Assembly: GCF_004016445.2 (NCBI RefSeq)
Contig: NZ_SADT02000005.1
Coordinates: 62,001-126,000 of the forward strand
Origin: Mesorhizobium sp. M2E.F.Ca.ET.219.01.1.1
Lineage (GTDB): Bacteria; Pseudomonadota; Alphaproteobacteria; Rhizobiales; Rhizobiaceae
DNA: 64,000 nucleotides
Direction: 5' to 3'
This document shows positions 34,292-42,196 of the stretch, piece by piece. How positions within the stretch are numbered: position 1 is the first letter of the stretch; each line of letters opens with the position of its first letter. A program made the translations under genes and the position numbers. The notes under the pieces are model-generated. The model was not told where the DNA came from. It searched no databases and saw only the letters and a program-made list of their open reading frames with translations.

Positions 34292-35230
34292 ATGCCGATC
34301 GAGTTCACGCATGTTCCCGGTAAGGCTGCCAATGGCAGCTTCTTCTATGATTTCGCCGAGACGGCGACCAGATTGTCGCTGATCGAGGACGCCGGTTTCC
34401 GCAGGCTGGTGGTGGACGATCCGGCAGGCCTGCTCGCCAATATGGACATCGCCGCGCAGACGCTCGACCGCACCGGGTCGCTGGAGGTGGTGCTGACGCA
34501 TTGGGCCGGCGTGATCGAGCCGACGGTGGCGGCAAGGCAGCTCGCCGCGCTCGACAGTCGAGGCGGCGGACGCCTTTCGCTTCGCATGCTGAGCGAGCCG
34601 CTGGAAGACAGCGATGCCGAGGCGCGGCCGGTCGGCCACAGCGTCGTTTGGCAGCGCATCGACGAATATCTGGTGCTGCTGAAGCGCCTCTGGTCGAACG
34701 ACAGGCCCTTCGACCATGAAGGCGCCTTCTACAGCGTCCGGGGCGGCTTCGTGCCGCGCAAGGGGCCGCATGGCGCCGATCTCGTCATCCGGCTCGGTGG
34801 CCAGTCGGGAACCGCGCTGAAGGTCGCCGGCAAGCATGCCGATGTCTTCGAGCTGGCCGCCGGCTCGCCCGACGAAGTGCGACAGCTGATCGAACGTGCC
34901 CGCAGCGCCGCCGCTGAGCACGGCCGCGCCGGCAAGCTGCGCTTCGCGCTTCCGGTCCGCATCCATGCGGATGGCTGGAGCGGAACCCCGGACCACAAGG
35001 CGGTCGAGATCGCCGGACCGCCGGCGCGGATTGCCCTGGCGCTTTTGCCCTATGCCGCGCTCGGCATCGAGGAATTCATGATCAGCGGCATCGACCGTCC
35101 GGGCGAGATCGCCCGCATTGGGCGCGAAACCATCACGCTGCTCGCGAACTCGCTGGCGCGCCGCGAGGCGGAGGTTCCGCAGCCGGGTGCGTTTGCCTCA
35201 TCCCGCTTCGCGGAACACCGTATAGGCTGA
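34292..35230 (+). CDS. LLM-class flavin-dependent oxidoreductase
   Basis: This 312-residue protein has the luciferase-like TIM barrel. It resembles the alkanesulfonate monooxygenase (SsuD)-like group: ATRLSLIEDAGFRRLVVDD near the N-terminus, VVLTHWAGVIEPTVAARQLAA and SDAEARPVGHSVVWQRIDEYL in the barrel. It would use reduced FMN supplied by a separate reductase, possibly to release sulfite from an organosulfur compound. GGAGGAG (34279-34285) is 6 nt before ATG 34292, which I prefer over ATG codons at 34277 and 34286. No ssu transporter genes are nearby. Confidence 0.85.
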   Translation: MPIEFTHVPGKAANGSFFYDFAETATRLSLIEDAGFRRLVVDDPAGLLANMDIAAQTLDRTGSLEVVLTHWAGVIEPTVAARQLAALDSRGGGRLSLRMLSEPLEDSDAEARPVGHSVVWQRIDEYLVLLKRLWSNDRPFDHEGAFYSVRGGFVPRKGPHGADLVIRLGGQSGTALKVAGKHADVFELAAGSPDEVRQLIERARSAAAEHGRAGKLRFALPVRIHADGWSGTPDHKAVEIAGPPARIALALLPYAALGIEEFMISGIDRPGEIARIGRETITLLANSLARREAEVPQPGAFASSRFAEHRIG

Positions 35231-35232
35231 AA

Positions 35233-36147
35233 TCACGGCGTGCTGGAGTACCCCAGGCCGTCCATCACGTAATCCGCGAACAGGAAATCGCGGATGCCGG
35301 CGATCCGGCCGTCTTCCCAATCGATGAGGATGAAGTAGCGCGGCGGTCCATCCGGACGCTCCGGGCTGGTGACCAGGATGGCGGGCCGGCCTTCGACAAG
35401 TCCGGTGGCGAAATGCCAATGCGTTTCGTCGGCATAGCGGCCGAAATAATTGCCGACAAATTCCTTGCCGTCGGCGCGCAGGCGATTGACCAGCTCCAGC
35501 TTGACGTCCTCGGCCAAAAGACCGCGCAGCGTATCGAAATCCCTGGCGTTGAAGGCGGCCACATAGTCGCCCAAGCGGCGCATGTCCTGCCGGTCGAGCG
35601 CCGGACGGGGCGGCGCCATGCGCGGCGCGGCCGCCAGCTTGCGCAAGCTTTCGCGCCCGCGCTGCAGCGCGCCCTTGATCGCCGTGTCGGATGTGTCGAG
35701 GATTTCGCCGATCTCCTCCAGGCTGTGGCCGAGCACGTCCTTCAGCACGACCGCGCATCTTTGCGCCGGCGGCAGCTGCATCAGCTCGGCTAGGCTCGCC
35801 TCGGCGGCGATGCGAGCGTCCTGCGCCGAATTCTCGTCGGCGATCGTGTCGAGCTCGACCTCGCTCTCTCGGCCCCGTAACCGGGCGCGCTTGCGCAGGA
35901 AATCGAGCGCCGCGTTGTGCGCGATGCGAAACAGCCAGGGTTCGGTCCTGTCGGGCATGTCGCCATTCCTGATCGCCACGAAGCCTTTGGCCAGGGTCTC
36001 CTGGACGATGTCCTCGCCATCGATGACCGATCCGACCATGCGCGACGCGTAGCGGTGCAGCTTGGCCCTCAGGCCGGCGGCCTCGCGCTCGAAGGCGCGA
36101 AGCCGGGCCTCGGTCGTCGCGGCGGACTGATCGTGCAAACCGGTCAC
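35233..36147 (-). CDS. ECF-type sigma factor with SnoaL-like C-terminal domain
   Basis: This 304-residue sigma-70 family ECF factor has region 2 at about residues 20-95 (DGEDIVQETLAKGFVAIRN, WLFRIAHNAALDFLRKR), region 4 at about 120-175 (LPPAQRCAVVLKDVLGHSLEEIGEILDTS) and a SnoaL/NTF2-like domain (about 190-300). Such tails occur in ECF41-like factors and tune activity without an anti-sigma factor. The DGGGK-type motif of true ECF41 is not visible, so this is a relative. The GTG start at 36147 has AGGAGG upstream and overlaps the previous gene's stop (GTGA), so expression is coupled to the monooxygenase. Confidence 0.87.
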   Translation of the reverse strand: MTGLHDQSAATTEARLRAFEREAAGLRAKLHRYASRMVGSVIDGEDIVQETLAKGFVAIRNGDMPDRTEPWLFRIAHNAALDFLRKRARLRGRESEVELDTIADENSAQDARIAAEASLAELMQLPPAQRCAVVLKDVLGHSLEEIGEILDTSDTAIKGALQRGRESLRKLAAAPRMAPPRPALDRQDMRRLGDYVAAFNARDFDTLRGLLAEDVKLELVNRLRADGKEFVGNYFGRYADETHWHFATGLVEGRPAILVTSPERPDGPPRYFILIDWEDGRIAGIRDFLFADYVMDGLGYSSTP

Positions 36148-36470
36148 GCAACCTCCTGGTCTTCGATCCCGCCCGTATGCGAATAGGTCGTGTGACCCAT
36201 CATGCTCTCGCCAGCTGCGAGCCCGACGATGCACTTCATGTAGTCGGCGAAACGCGGATCGGCACGAAAGGCCGCGATATCCTCGGCCGAACGCCATTGC
36301 GAGATGTTGGCGACCTTGCTGCCGTCGCCGCCGACGACCACGGATGATGACAACGAGCCCGGCTGCTTGCTGAAGAAGTTTCGCGTGCCCTCGGCGAGCG
36401 TCGTGGCGAGTTCCTGCTGCTTGCCCGGCTTGGCGGTGAAGACGTTGATCAAGGTCACTGTGGTCGACAT
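36144..36470 (-). CDS. antibiotic biosynthesis monooxygenase (ABM) domain protein
   Basis: This 108-residue dimeric alpha/beta barrel (ferredoxin-like) protein begins MSTTVTLINVFTAKPGKQQE and contains ISQWRSAEDIAAFRADPRF. ABM-domain proteins include small cofactor-free monooxygenases and heme-degrading enzymes; this one cannot be placed more precisely. It is the first gene of a two-gene operon with the SnoaL-tailed sigma factor, so it may sense or remove the compound that activates the sigma factor. GGAG lies about 8 nt before the ATG at 36470. Confidence 0.82.
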   Translation of the reverse strand: MSTTVTLINVFTAKPGKQQELATTLAEGTRNFFSKQPGSLSSSVVVGGDGSKVANISQWRSAEDIAAFRADPRFADYMKCIVGLAAGESMMGHTTYSHTGGIEDQEVA

Positions 36471-36558
36471 GGCTCGGCTCCGTTTGTCCTGCGGGCGGAG
36501 GCCGTCGCGGCTCTCACACCTGTTACGATCCTCAAGACGAAGGCGGAACCGGAAATGG

Positions 36559-36587
36559 AACGGTGGGGCGGAAAAATTTCGATGACA
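36559..36587 (-). promoter_or_regulatory. candidate ECF-type promoter
   Basis: On the minus strand TGTCATC (36587-36581) and CGTT (36562-36559) are separated by 18 nt. This resembles the TGTCACA/CGTC promoters of ECF41-like factors and lies about 90 nt before the monooxygenase-sigma operon. It could be autoregulatory. The match is partial. Confidence 0.28.
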
Positions 36588-36600
36588 CCGCAAATAACTT

Positions 36601-37275
36601 TCAGCGCACGGCGCCCGCGAGCTGCCGCAAAGCCGCGATGACGGTTTGCGAGTCCGCCAACGCGCCGAAGATCCCGTCCTCGACCGTCACCATGTGCAGC
36701 GCCGCTTCATGCGCATACTGGTCGCCGCTGGCGCAGGCGTCCGAAACCGTCAGGCATTGGAAGTTGCGGTCGCAGGCCTCGCGCAAGGTGGTGTGCACGC
36801 ACACATCCGTCGTGCAACCGGTGAAAAGCAGATGCGTTATGTCTCGCGCGCGCAGCACCATCTCCAGATCCGTATAGGTGAAGGCGCTGTTGCAGGTCTT
36901 GTCGACGATGAGGTCCTGCGGCGCGACGTCGACTTCCGCGGAGATCTGGAAGCCCGGACCCGAGCGCAGCAGGACATCGGTACCGTCGAGGCCAGCCCGC
37001 TTGCGCCGCCATTTTTCGTATGGCGTCATGTCGGCCATGTCGGCGCGGTAGCCTTGCCTTGTGTGGATGACGGCGAGGCCTGCGGCGCGCGCCGCGGCAA
37101 TCAGCCGGTTGACCGCCGGCAGGATGGCTCTCAGCGGCGACGGATCATAACCTTTCCTGGCGAAATAGCCGGTCGGCGACAGGAAATCCTCCTGCAGGTC
37201 GATGACCAGCAGCGCGGTGTGTTGCGGCACCAGCCTGCCGTCATAGGGGAAGTCGAATGGTATCGCCTTGATCAT
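36601..37275 (-). CDS. isochorismatase-like cysteine hydrolase
   Basis: This 224-residue cysteine hydrolase has the catalytic triad Asp26 (LLVIDLQEDF), Lys126 (IVDKTCNSAF) and Cys159 (TTDVCVHTT). The overall sequence resembles biuret/ureidoacrylate amidohydrolases (RutB-like), which hydrolyse C-N bonds in nitrogen catabolism, more than true isochorismatases. The substrate is not certain. GGAG lies 7 nt before the ATG. It appears monocistronic, with the monooxygenase-sigma pair downstream on the same strand after 130 bp. Confidence 0.87.
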   Translation of the reverse strand: MIKAIPFDFPYDGRLVPQHTALLVIDLQEDFLSPTGYFARKGYDPSPLRAILPAVNRLIAAARAAGLAVIHTRQGYRADMADMTPYEKWRRKRAGLDGTDVLLRSGPGFQISAEVDVAPQDLIVDKTCNSAFTYTDLEMVLRARDITHLLFTGCTTDVCVHTTLREACDRNFQCLTVSDACASGDQYAHEAALHMVTVEDGIFGALADSQTVIAALRQLAGAVR

Positions 37276-37414
37276 CCGCGGTCTCCTTCTTCGGTATCGA
37301 GCATAGCCTGCCGGGCATGCGGCGGAAGCCCCTCTGGTGACGGCCGGCGAGCGCGCCGAGGCGATTGAACACCAGGCCTTCGCCGATTTGTTGGCCTGAT
37401 TCCGATCTTAATCT

Positions 37415-37429
37415 TGACTATCAAAGTCA
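37415..37429 (+). promoter_or_regulatory. putative iron-responsive operator (RirA box)
   Basis: TGACTATCAAAGTCA fits the rhizobial iron-responsive operator pattern TGA-N9-TCA exactly and is also an inverted repeat (TGACT/AGTCA). It lies 85-100 bp upstream of exbB. RirA, an Fe-S regulator of Rhizobiaceae, represses iron-uptake genes through such sites when iron is plentiful. Confidence 0.6.
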
Positions 37430-37513
37430 TGTTTCATACTCAGTCGGCAGCGCATGGCGCAAAGCCGTGACCGAAGTTCGCACCAGCCAGCCGACAATCC
37501 GCCGGTTCGTGCC

Positions 37514-38488
37514 ATGACAAAGCGAGGACGAGACTTGTCCCGGAGCGTTCTGTTCGCGGCGATGGCCGCATCCATGATCTCTTCGGCTGGGATAGCCGTG
37601 GCTGAGCAGCAGCCGGCAACACCGCCGGCGACCGGTCCGGCTGCGGCCGCCTCCGCGCCTTCCGCATCCACCGCTGATCCACCGCCCGCGGCGCGAATGC
37701 CGGCTGAGGCCGTGCCGGCGGTGCCAGGCATCCAAACGGCTCCGAACGGCGCCGCCGGTGAAGAGCCTTCCATCTCGCTGACACTGCCGCATGACCTCTC
37801 GCCTTGGGGCATGTTCATGAATGCCGACATCGTCGTGAAGGCGGTCATGGTCGGGCTGGCCTTCGCGTCTCTCGTCACCTGGACGATCTGGCTTGCCAAG
37901 TCGCTGGAGGTGTTCGGCGGCAAGCTGAGGGCCCGCCGCGCCGCCGATGCGATCGGCAACGCCGCGACGCTGATGCAGGCCGGCCGCGAGCTTGGCCACA
38001 GCGGCGATCCGGGCGCGCTGCTGGTGCGGGCAGCCGAAGAAGAACGGGCGCTCTCGGCCGGCGCGCTCGACCATGTGTCCGGCGAAGGTCTCAAGGAACG
38101 TGTCGCCTCCCGGCTTTCGCGTATCGAAGCGGCGGCGGCGCGGCGCATGTCGCGCGGCACCGGCCTGCTCGCCACGATCGGCTCGACGGCGCCCTTTGTC
38201 GGCCTGTTCGGCACCGTCTGGGGCATCATGAACGCCTTCATCGGCATCTCGCAGGCGCAGACCACCAACCTCGCCGTCGTGGCGCCGGGCATCGCCGAGG
38301 CGCTGCTTGCGACCGCGATGGGCCTGATGGCGGCCATTCCGGCCGTGGTCATCTACAACGCCTTCGCGCGCTCGATAGCCGGCTACAGGCAGATCCTCGC
38401 CGACGCCTCCGCCGGCGTCGAGCGGCTGGTCAGCCGCGATCTCGATTTCCGCACGGTGCCGCCGGCGACGGCCATGGCGGCGGAGTAA
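37514..38488 (+). CDS. exbB: TonB-system proton channel subunit ExbB
   Basis: This is a 324-residue inner-membrane protein of the MotA/TolQ/ExbB family. A signal-like N-terminus (RSVLFAAMAASMISSAGIAV) and an Ala/Pro-rich periplasmic stretch (to about 85) precede the usual three membrane segments. The conserved core is GTGLLATIGSTAPFVGLFGT and GIAEALLATAMGLMAAIPAV. With ExbD it harvests proton motive force to energise TonB. An in-frame ATG at 37454 would extend it by 20 residues; neither start has a strong ribosome binding site. It heads exbB-exbD-tonB behind an iron box. Confidence 0.92.
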   Translation: MTKRGRDLSRSVLFAAMAASMISSAGIAVAEQQPATPPATGPAAAASAPSASTADPPPAARMPAEAVPAVPGIQTAPNGAAGEEPSISLTLPHDLSPWGMFMNADIVVKAVMVGLAFASLVTWTIWLAKSLEVFGGKLRARRAADAIGNAATLMQAGRELGHSGDPGALLVRAAEEERALSAGALDHVSGEGLKERVASRLSRIEAAAARRMSRGTGLLATIGSTAPFVGLFGTVWGIMNAFIGISQAQTTNLAVVAPGIAEALLATAMGLMAAIPAVVIYNAFARSIAGYRQILADASAGVERLVSRDLDFRTVPPATAMAAE

Positions 38489-38493
38489 CGGCG

Positions 38494-38997
38494 ATGGCGG
38501 CGCGCATTCGCGAGACGGCCGGCGACGATCTCGAGGAAAGCCACGACATCAACGTCACACCGTTCATCGACGTCATCCTGGTGCTTCTGATCATCTTCAT
38601 GGTCGCGGCACCGCTCGCGACCGTCGACGTCAATGTCGACCTTCCCGGATCGACGGCGACGCCCGCGCCGCGCCCCGAAACGCCGCTGTTCCTCACGCTG
38701 AAAAGTGACCTCACGCTGGCGATCGGCAATGACAGCGTGCCGCGTCCGGCCTTCGCCGGGATGCTCGACAGCCGCACCAAAGGCGACAGGCAGACGCGCA
38801 TCTTCCTGCGCGCCGACAAGACGGTCGGCTATGGCGACCTGATGGAGGTGATGAACCTGCTGCGGAGCGCCGGCTATCTGAAGGCGGCGCTGGTCGGCCT
38901 CGAAACCACGGGCAGCGCCGGCGGACAGGCTGCGCCAGGAACCCCTGCGGCCGGCGCGAACCCAGCTCCGACATCCGGCGGGAACCCGGCGCGATGA
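38494..38997 (+). CDS. exbD: TonB-system subunit ExbD
   Basis: This 167-residue partner of ExbB has one membrane helix (about 25-43) carrying the essential aspartate in DINVTPFIDVILVLLIIFM, then a periplasmic domain containing RIFLRADKTVGYGDLMEVM. The Ala/Gly/Pro-rich C-terminal tail of about 25 residues is longer than in E. coli. GGAG lies 8 nt before the ATG, 5 nt after the exbB stop; its own stop overlaps the tonB ATG (ATGA). Confidence 0.94.
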   Translation: MAARIRETAGDDLEESHDINVTPFIDVILVLLIIFMVAAPLATVDVNVDLPGSTATPAPRPETPLFLTLKSDLTLAIGNDSVPRPAFAGMLDSRTKGDRQTRIFLRADKTVGYGDLMEVMNLLRSAGYLKAALVGLETTGSAGGQAAPGTPAAGANPAPTSGGNPAR

Positions 38998-39989
38998 CGG
39001 TCGCCGCCCTTTCCCGAATGTCCCAGCCGCGCTTCGGCGCGCGCGACGCCGGCCTGTGGACGAGCGCCGCCGCGATCGTTCTCGCCGCGCATGTCGTGGC
39101 CGGCTATGGTCTGCAGCGCTTGAGCTTCGCCGACGCACAGGACGGCGGTTCGCTGCCCGCGCTGGCGGTCGAGTTGGCGCCGCTGCCTATCGCCCCTGTC
39201 AGCGCCGACGATGCCGCCATGCTGGACACGCTGACACCGGATCAACCCGACCCGATCGTCGAGCCAACGGACAAGCCTGTCGAGGCGCATCCCGTGACCG
39301 ACCCGTCGCCCGAGCCCGTGGTGGAAGAACCCGAGCCCGTAGCGGAGCCGCCGGTCGAGACCGAGAAAGCGGAAGAGATCGAGCAAGCCGAGCCGGCGGT
39401 CCAGAAGATGGCGGCGCTGAGCGGGCAGCAACCGCTGGAAGAGGTCGTGCCGGACCCCTTGGAGGCGATCAATCCCACCGTCGTCGTCCCATTGCCGGAG
39501 CCGAGACCGGTCGAAAGGAACGTTAAGGCGGACAGGCCGATCGAAGCGAAGAAGAAGGTCGAGAAGAAGCCGTTCGACAAACCGAGGGAGCGGCCGAAGA
39601 AGGAAAAAACGGCGCCCCCGAGAGCATCCATAACAGCCAGCATCGATGCAAAGGCGCAGGGCAAGGCGGCTGCCCCCAAATCGACCGGGGCAGCCTCGCG
39701 GTCCGGCGACAGTTCCAAGTGGAATGCTCAACTGAGATCGTGGTTGGGCCGACATACGCGCTATCCGAGCGCGGCACGTTCCAGACGGGTCGAAGGTGCC
39801 GTCAATGTGACTTTTGTCGTTGGCGCTTCCGGCAACGTGAGCTCCGTCCGGCTGGCGCGTTCCTCGGGCGACCCGGATCTCGATCGGGCCGCGCTGGGTG
39901 CCCTTCAAGGCGCGACCGTGCCCGCGCCCCCGCCCGAAAAGGCCGGCACCAGCGTAACGGCGCCATTGTATTTCTATGTTCAGGATTAA
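38994..39989 (+). CDS. tonB: energy-transducing protein TonB
   Basis: This 331-residue protein spans the periplasm and transmits energy from ExbBD to outer-membrane iron/siderophore receptors. It has an N-terminal membrane anchor (about 18-40, AAAIVLAAHVVAGYGLQ), a Pro/Glu/Lys-rich linker (about 80-220) and a C-terminal TonB domain (about 245-331, HTRYPSAARSRRVEGAVNVT and APLYFYVQD). No receptor gene is nearby, so it is probably the general TonB of the cell. Translational overlap with exbD. Confidence 0.93.
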   Translation: MTVAALSRMSQPRFGARDAGLWTSAAAIVLAAHVVAGYGLQRLSFADAQDGGSLPALAVELAPLPIAPVSADDAAMLDTLTPDQPDPIVEPTDKPVEAHPVTDPSPEPVVEEPEPVAEPPVETEKAEEIEQAEPAVQKMAALSGQQPLEEVVPDPLEAINPTVVVPLPEPRPVERNVKADRPIEAKKKVEKKPFDKPRERPKKEKTAPPRASITASIDAKAQGKAAAPKSTGAASRSGDSSKWNAQLRSWLGRHTRYPSAARSRRVEGAVNVTFVVGASGNVSSVRLARSSGDPDLDRAALGALQGATVPAPPPEKAGTSVTAPLYFYVQD

Positions 39990-40088
39990 GGAGATCGCCT
40001 TCGTGGATGTCATGCTATCGGCGATAGGTGCCCCAAGCGATCGGCTCTATGTTGATTTGCGCCAAGAGCCTTCTCATTCGAAAGCCCT

Positions 40089-41483
40089 ATGACCATGCTA
40101 ACCCGTCGCACTCTTCTCAAAACCGCAGCCGTCGCCGGTCTCGCCGGAACCGGTGCCGCAGCCTTCGGCAGATTGACGGGACTCGCCGCGCCCACGCCCG
40201 AGCCGCTGACCCTGAAGACCGCCAGCATCGAGGCGCGGCTGATGGACGGCGCGCCGACGAAGAACGTGCTGACCTATGGCGAGGCAGGTCCGCCGCCGGT
40301 GATCCGAATGAGGAAAGGCGAGGCGTTTGCCGCGCGCTTGATCAACGGCATCGATGATCCGACGACCATTCACTGGCACGGCATCCGCGTTCCCAACAAG
40401 ATGGACGGCGTGCCGTTCCTGATCCAGCCCTATGTCTATCAGGGCGACCATTTCGACTATGCCTTCACCCCGCCCGATGCCGGCACCTTCTGGTATCACC
40501 CGCATTGCAACACGCTGGTCCAGATGGGTCGCGGCCTGACCGGCGTGATCGTGGTCGAGAACCCGAAGGACCCCGCCTTCGACGCCGAAATGGTGATCAA
40601 CCTGCGCGACTGGCGGCTCGGCGACGATGGCCAGTTCATCGAGGCGTTCCGGCCACGCGACGCCGCCAAGGCCGGCACCTTCGGCACGGTGCGCACCGCC
40701 AATTGGCTCGACCAGCCGCAATTCCATGCGCCGGCTGGCGGACTGGTGCGGCTGCGCGCCGCCATCACCGACGTCACCCGCATCTACGCCTTCCGCGTCG
40801 ACGGGGCCGAAGCGGCGGTGATCGCGCTCGACGGCAACCCGGTGCCGCAGCGTTTTACGCCGGACGCCTTGCAGATCGGACCCGGCCAGCGGCTGGAGCT
40901 TGCCATCCGTATGCCCGACGAGGAAGGCGCGATCGTCAGCCTGCGCGACGTCCGGGGCACCAAGCCGAAAATCCTGGCGACGCTGCGTTCCGTCGGCAAA
41001 TCGCTCAAGCACGATCTGCGCGATCTCGGCCCGCTAGAAGTCAATCCGGTGGCGGAAGTGGACCTTTCCAGCGCCAGGCGCATTCCGCTGGCGCTGAGCG
41101 CCACGGCGGAAAACGTTTCGGCCGACAGCATCTGCGGCTCGCTCGGTTACAGTTTCTGGGCGATCAACAAGGTGCCGTGGCCAGGCGACACGCCCGACCC
41201 GACGGCGCCGCTCGCCGAGCTGAAGCTCGGCAAGAGCTACATCATCGACATGGAGAACCTGACGCCGCACGCGCACCCGATCCATTTGCACGGCATGAGC
41301 TTCAAGGTGCTGTCGTCCTCGACCAGGGCGGTGCAGCCGCTTCTCTCCGACACCTATCTCATCCAGCCCGATGAAAAGGTGCAGCTAGGATTTGTCGCCG
41401 ACAATCCCGGCGACTGGCTGCTGCACTGCCATATCATCGAGCACCAGAAGACAGGCATGACGAGCTATTTTCGCGTGATGTGA
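40089..41483 (+). CDS. periplasmic multicopper oxidase
   Basis: This 464-residue, three-cupredoxin multicopper oxidase has a Tat leader (TRRTLLKTAAVAGLAGTGAA). Copper ligands are in IHWHGIRVPN (His95, His97), FWYHPHCN (His137, His139), HAHPIHLHG near residue 395, and LLHCHIIEHQKTGM (His446-Cys447-His448, His452 and axial Met457). It may act in copper tolerance or in oxidising Fe(II), phenolics or metals. The position just after the TonB genes hints at metal homeostasis but does not prove it. ATG 40095 is an alternative start. Confidence 0.9.
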   Translation: MTMLTRRTLLKTAAVAGLAGTGAAAFGRLTGLAAPTPEPLTLKTASIEARLMDGAPTKNVLTYGEAGPPPVIRMRKGEAFAARLINGIDDPTTIHWHGIRVPNKMDGVPFLIQPYVYQGDHFDYAFTPPDAGTFWYHPHCNTLVQMGRGLTGVIVVENPKDPAFDAEMVINLRDWRLGDDGQFIEAFRPRDAAKAGTFGTVRTANWLDQPQFHAPAGGLVRLRAAITDVTRIYAFRVDGAEAAVIALDGNPVPQRFTPDALQIGPGQRLELAIRMPDEEGAIVSLRDVRGTKPKILATLRSVGKSLKHDLRDLGPLEVNPVAEVDLSSARRIPLALSATAENVSADSICGSLGYSFWAINKVPWPGDTPDPTAPLAELKLGKSYIIDMENLTPHAHPIHLHGMSFKVLSSSTRAVQPLLSDTYLIQPDEKVQLGFVADNPGDWLLHCHIIEHQKTGMTSYFRVM

Positions 41484-41577
41484 GCGCGTCTCGTTTTCGT
41501 GAGGTGGGTTGACCGCGCCGCCTGATTGCCTAGGTAGGCAACTGGCAGGCGGGCGACACGCAACTCCGACCGACGGC

Positions 41578-42072
41578 ATGACATTTTTGCGCATTCGAAA
41601 ACTTGCCCTTGTGGCGGCAGGCATCTCCATCCTGTCGTCCTGCGTCATCCCCAACGACACGTCGAGCATCGCCAAGGTCGATCCCACCACGGCCGCTGCC
41701 CGCAAGGAGATGGTCGGTCTCAGCGAGGCCGATGTGCGCATGTGCGCCGGCTTTCCGACCGCAACGGCCGATACGGGAGCCTCCGGCCAGATCTGGACCT
41801 ATCAGCGCACCGTGCAGCGCGGCAATCTCAGCATCGCGGTGCCGACCATGGCCGTTGGCGCGATCCCCGCGGTTGGAGGGTCGGTCAACGTCGCTCCCGG
41901 CGGCTATTGCAACACGCAGATCCGCATGGTCGGCGGCCATGTCGCCGAAGTGGCCTATGCCGGCGACAACAACCTGCCGAACAGCATCGATGCGCTCGGC
42001 GTCAGCACGGTCGACGCCTGCGTGGCCTATGCGCGCCAACGCAATCACAAGGCGACGGCAGTCTCCAGGTGA
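41578..42072 (+). CDS. putative lipoprotein
   Basis: This 164-residue protein has a lipoprotein signal (RIRKLALVAAGISILSSC, lipid-modified Cys22). The mature part contains LSEADVRMCAGFPTATAD, IWTYQRTVQRGNLSIAVP and VDACVAYAR, with four cysteines that could form two disulfides. Outer- or inner-membrane anchored; the family is not one I can name and function is unknown. I placed the start at 41578 so that the signal begins normally; an upstream in-frame start would add 23 polar residues. Confidence 0.75.
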   Translation: MTFLRIRKLALVAAGISILSSCVIPNDTSSIAKVDPTTAAARKEMVGLSEADVRMCAGFPTATADTGASGQIWTYQRTVQRGNLSIAVPTMAVGAIPAVGGSVNVAPGGYCNTQIRMVGGHVAEVAYAGDNNLPNSIDALGVSTVDACVAYARQRNHKATAVSR

Positions 42073-42196
42073 GTGGGACTTGGACCAGTCCGAAATTCGT
42101 CCGGCGCGCGGCTCGTGGTTCGGCAGGATTCAGTCGGGTGCCGGAAGCATGTATGCTCGACGATACTGATTCTTCCGATCATTTTGGCTGGTCGAT

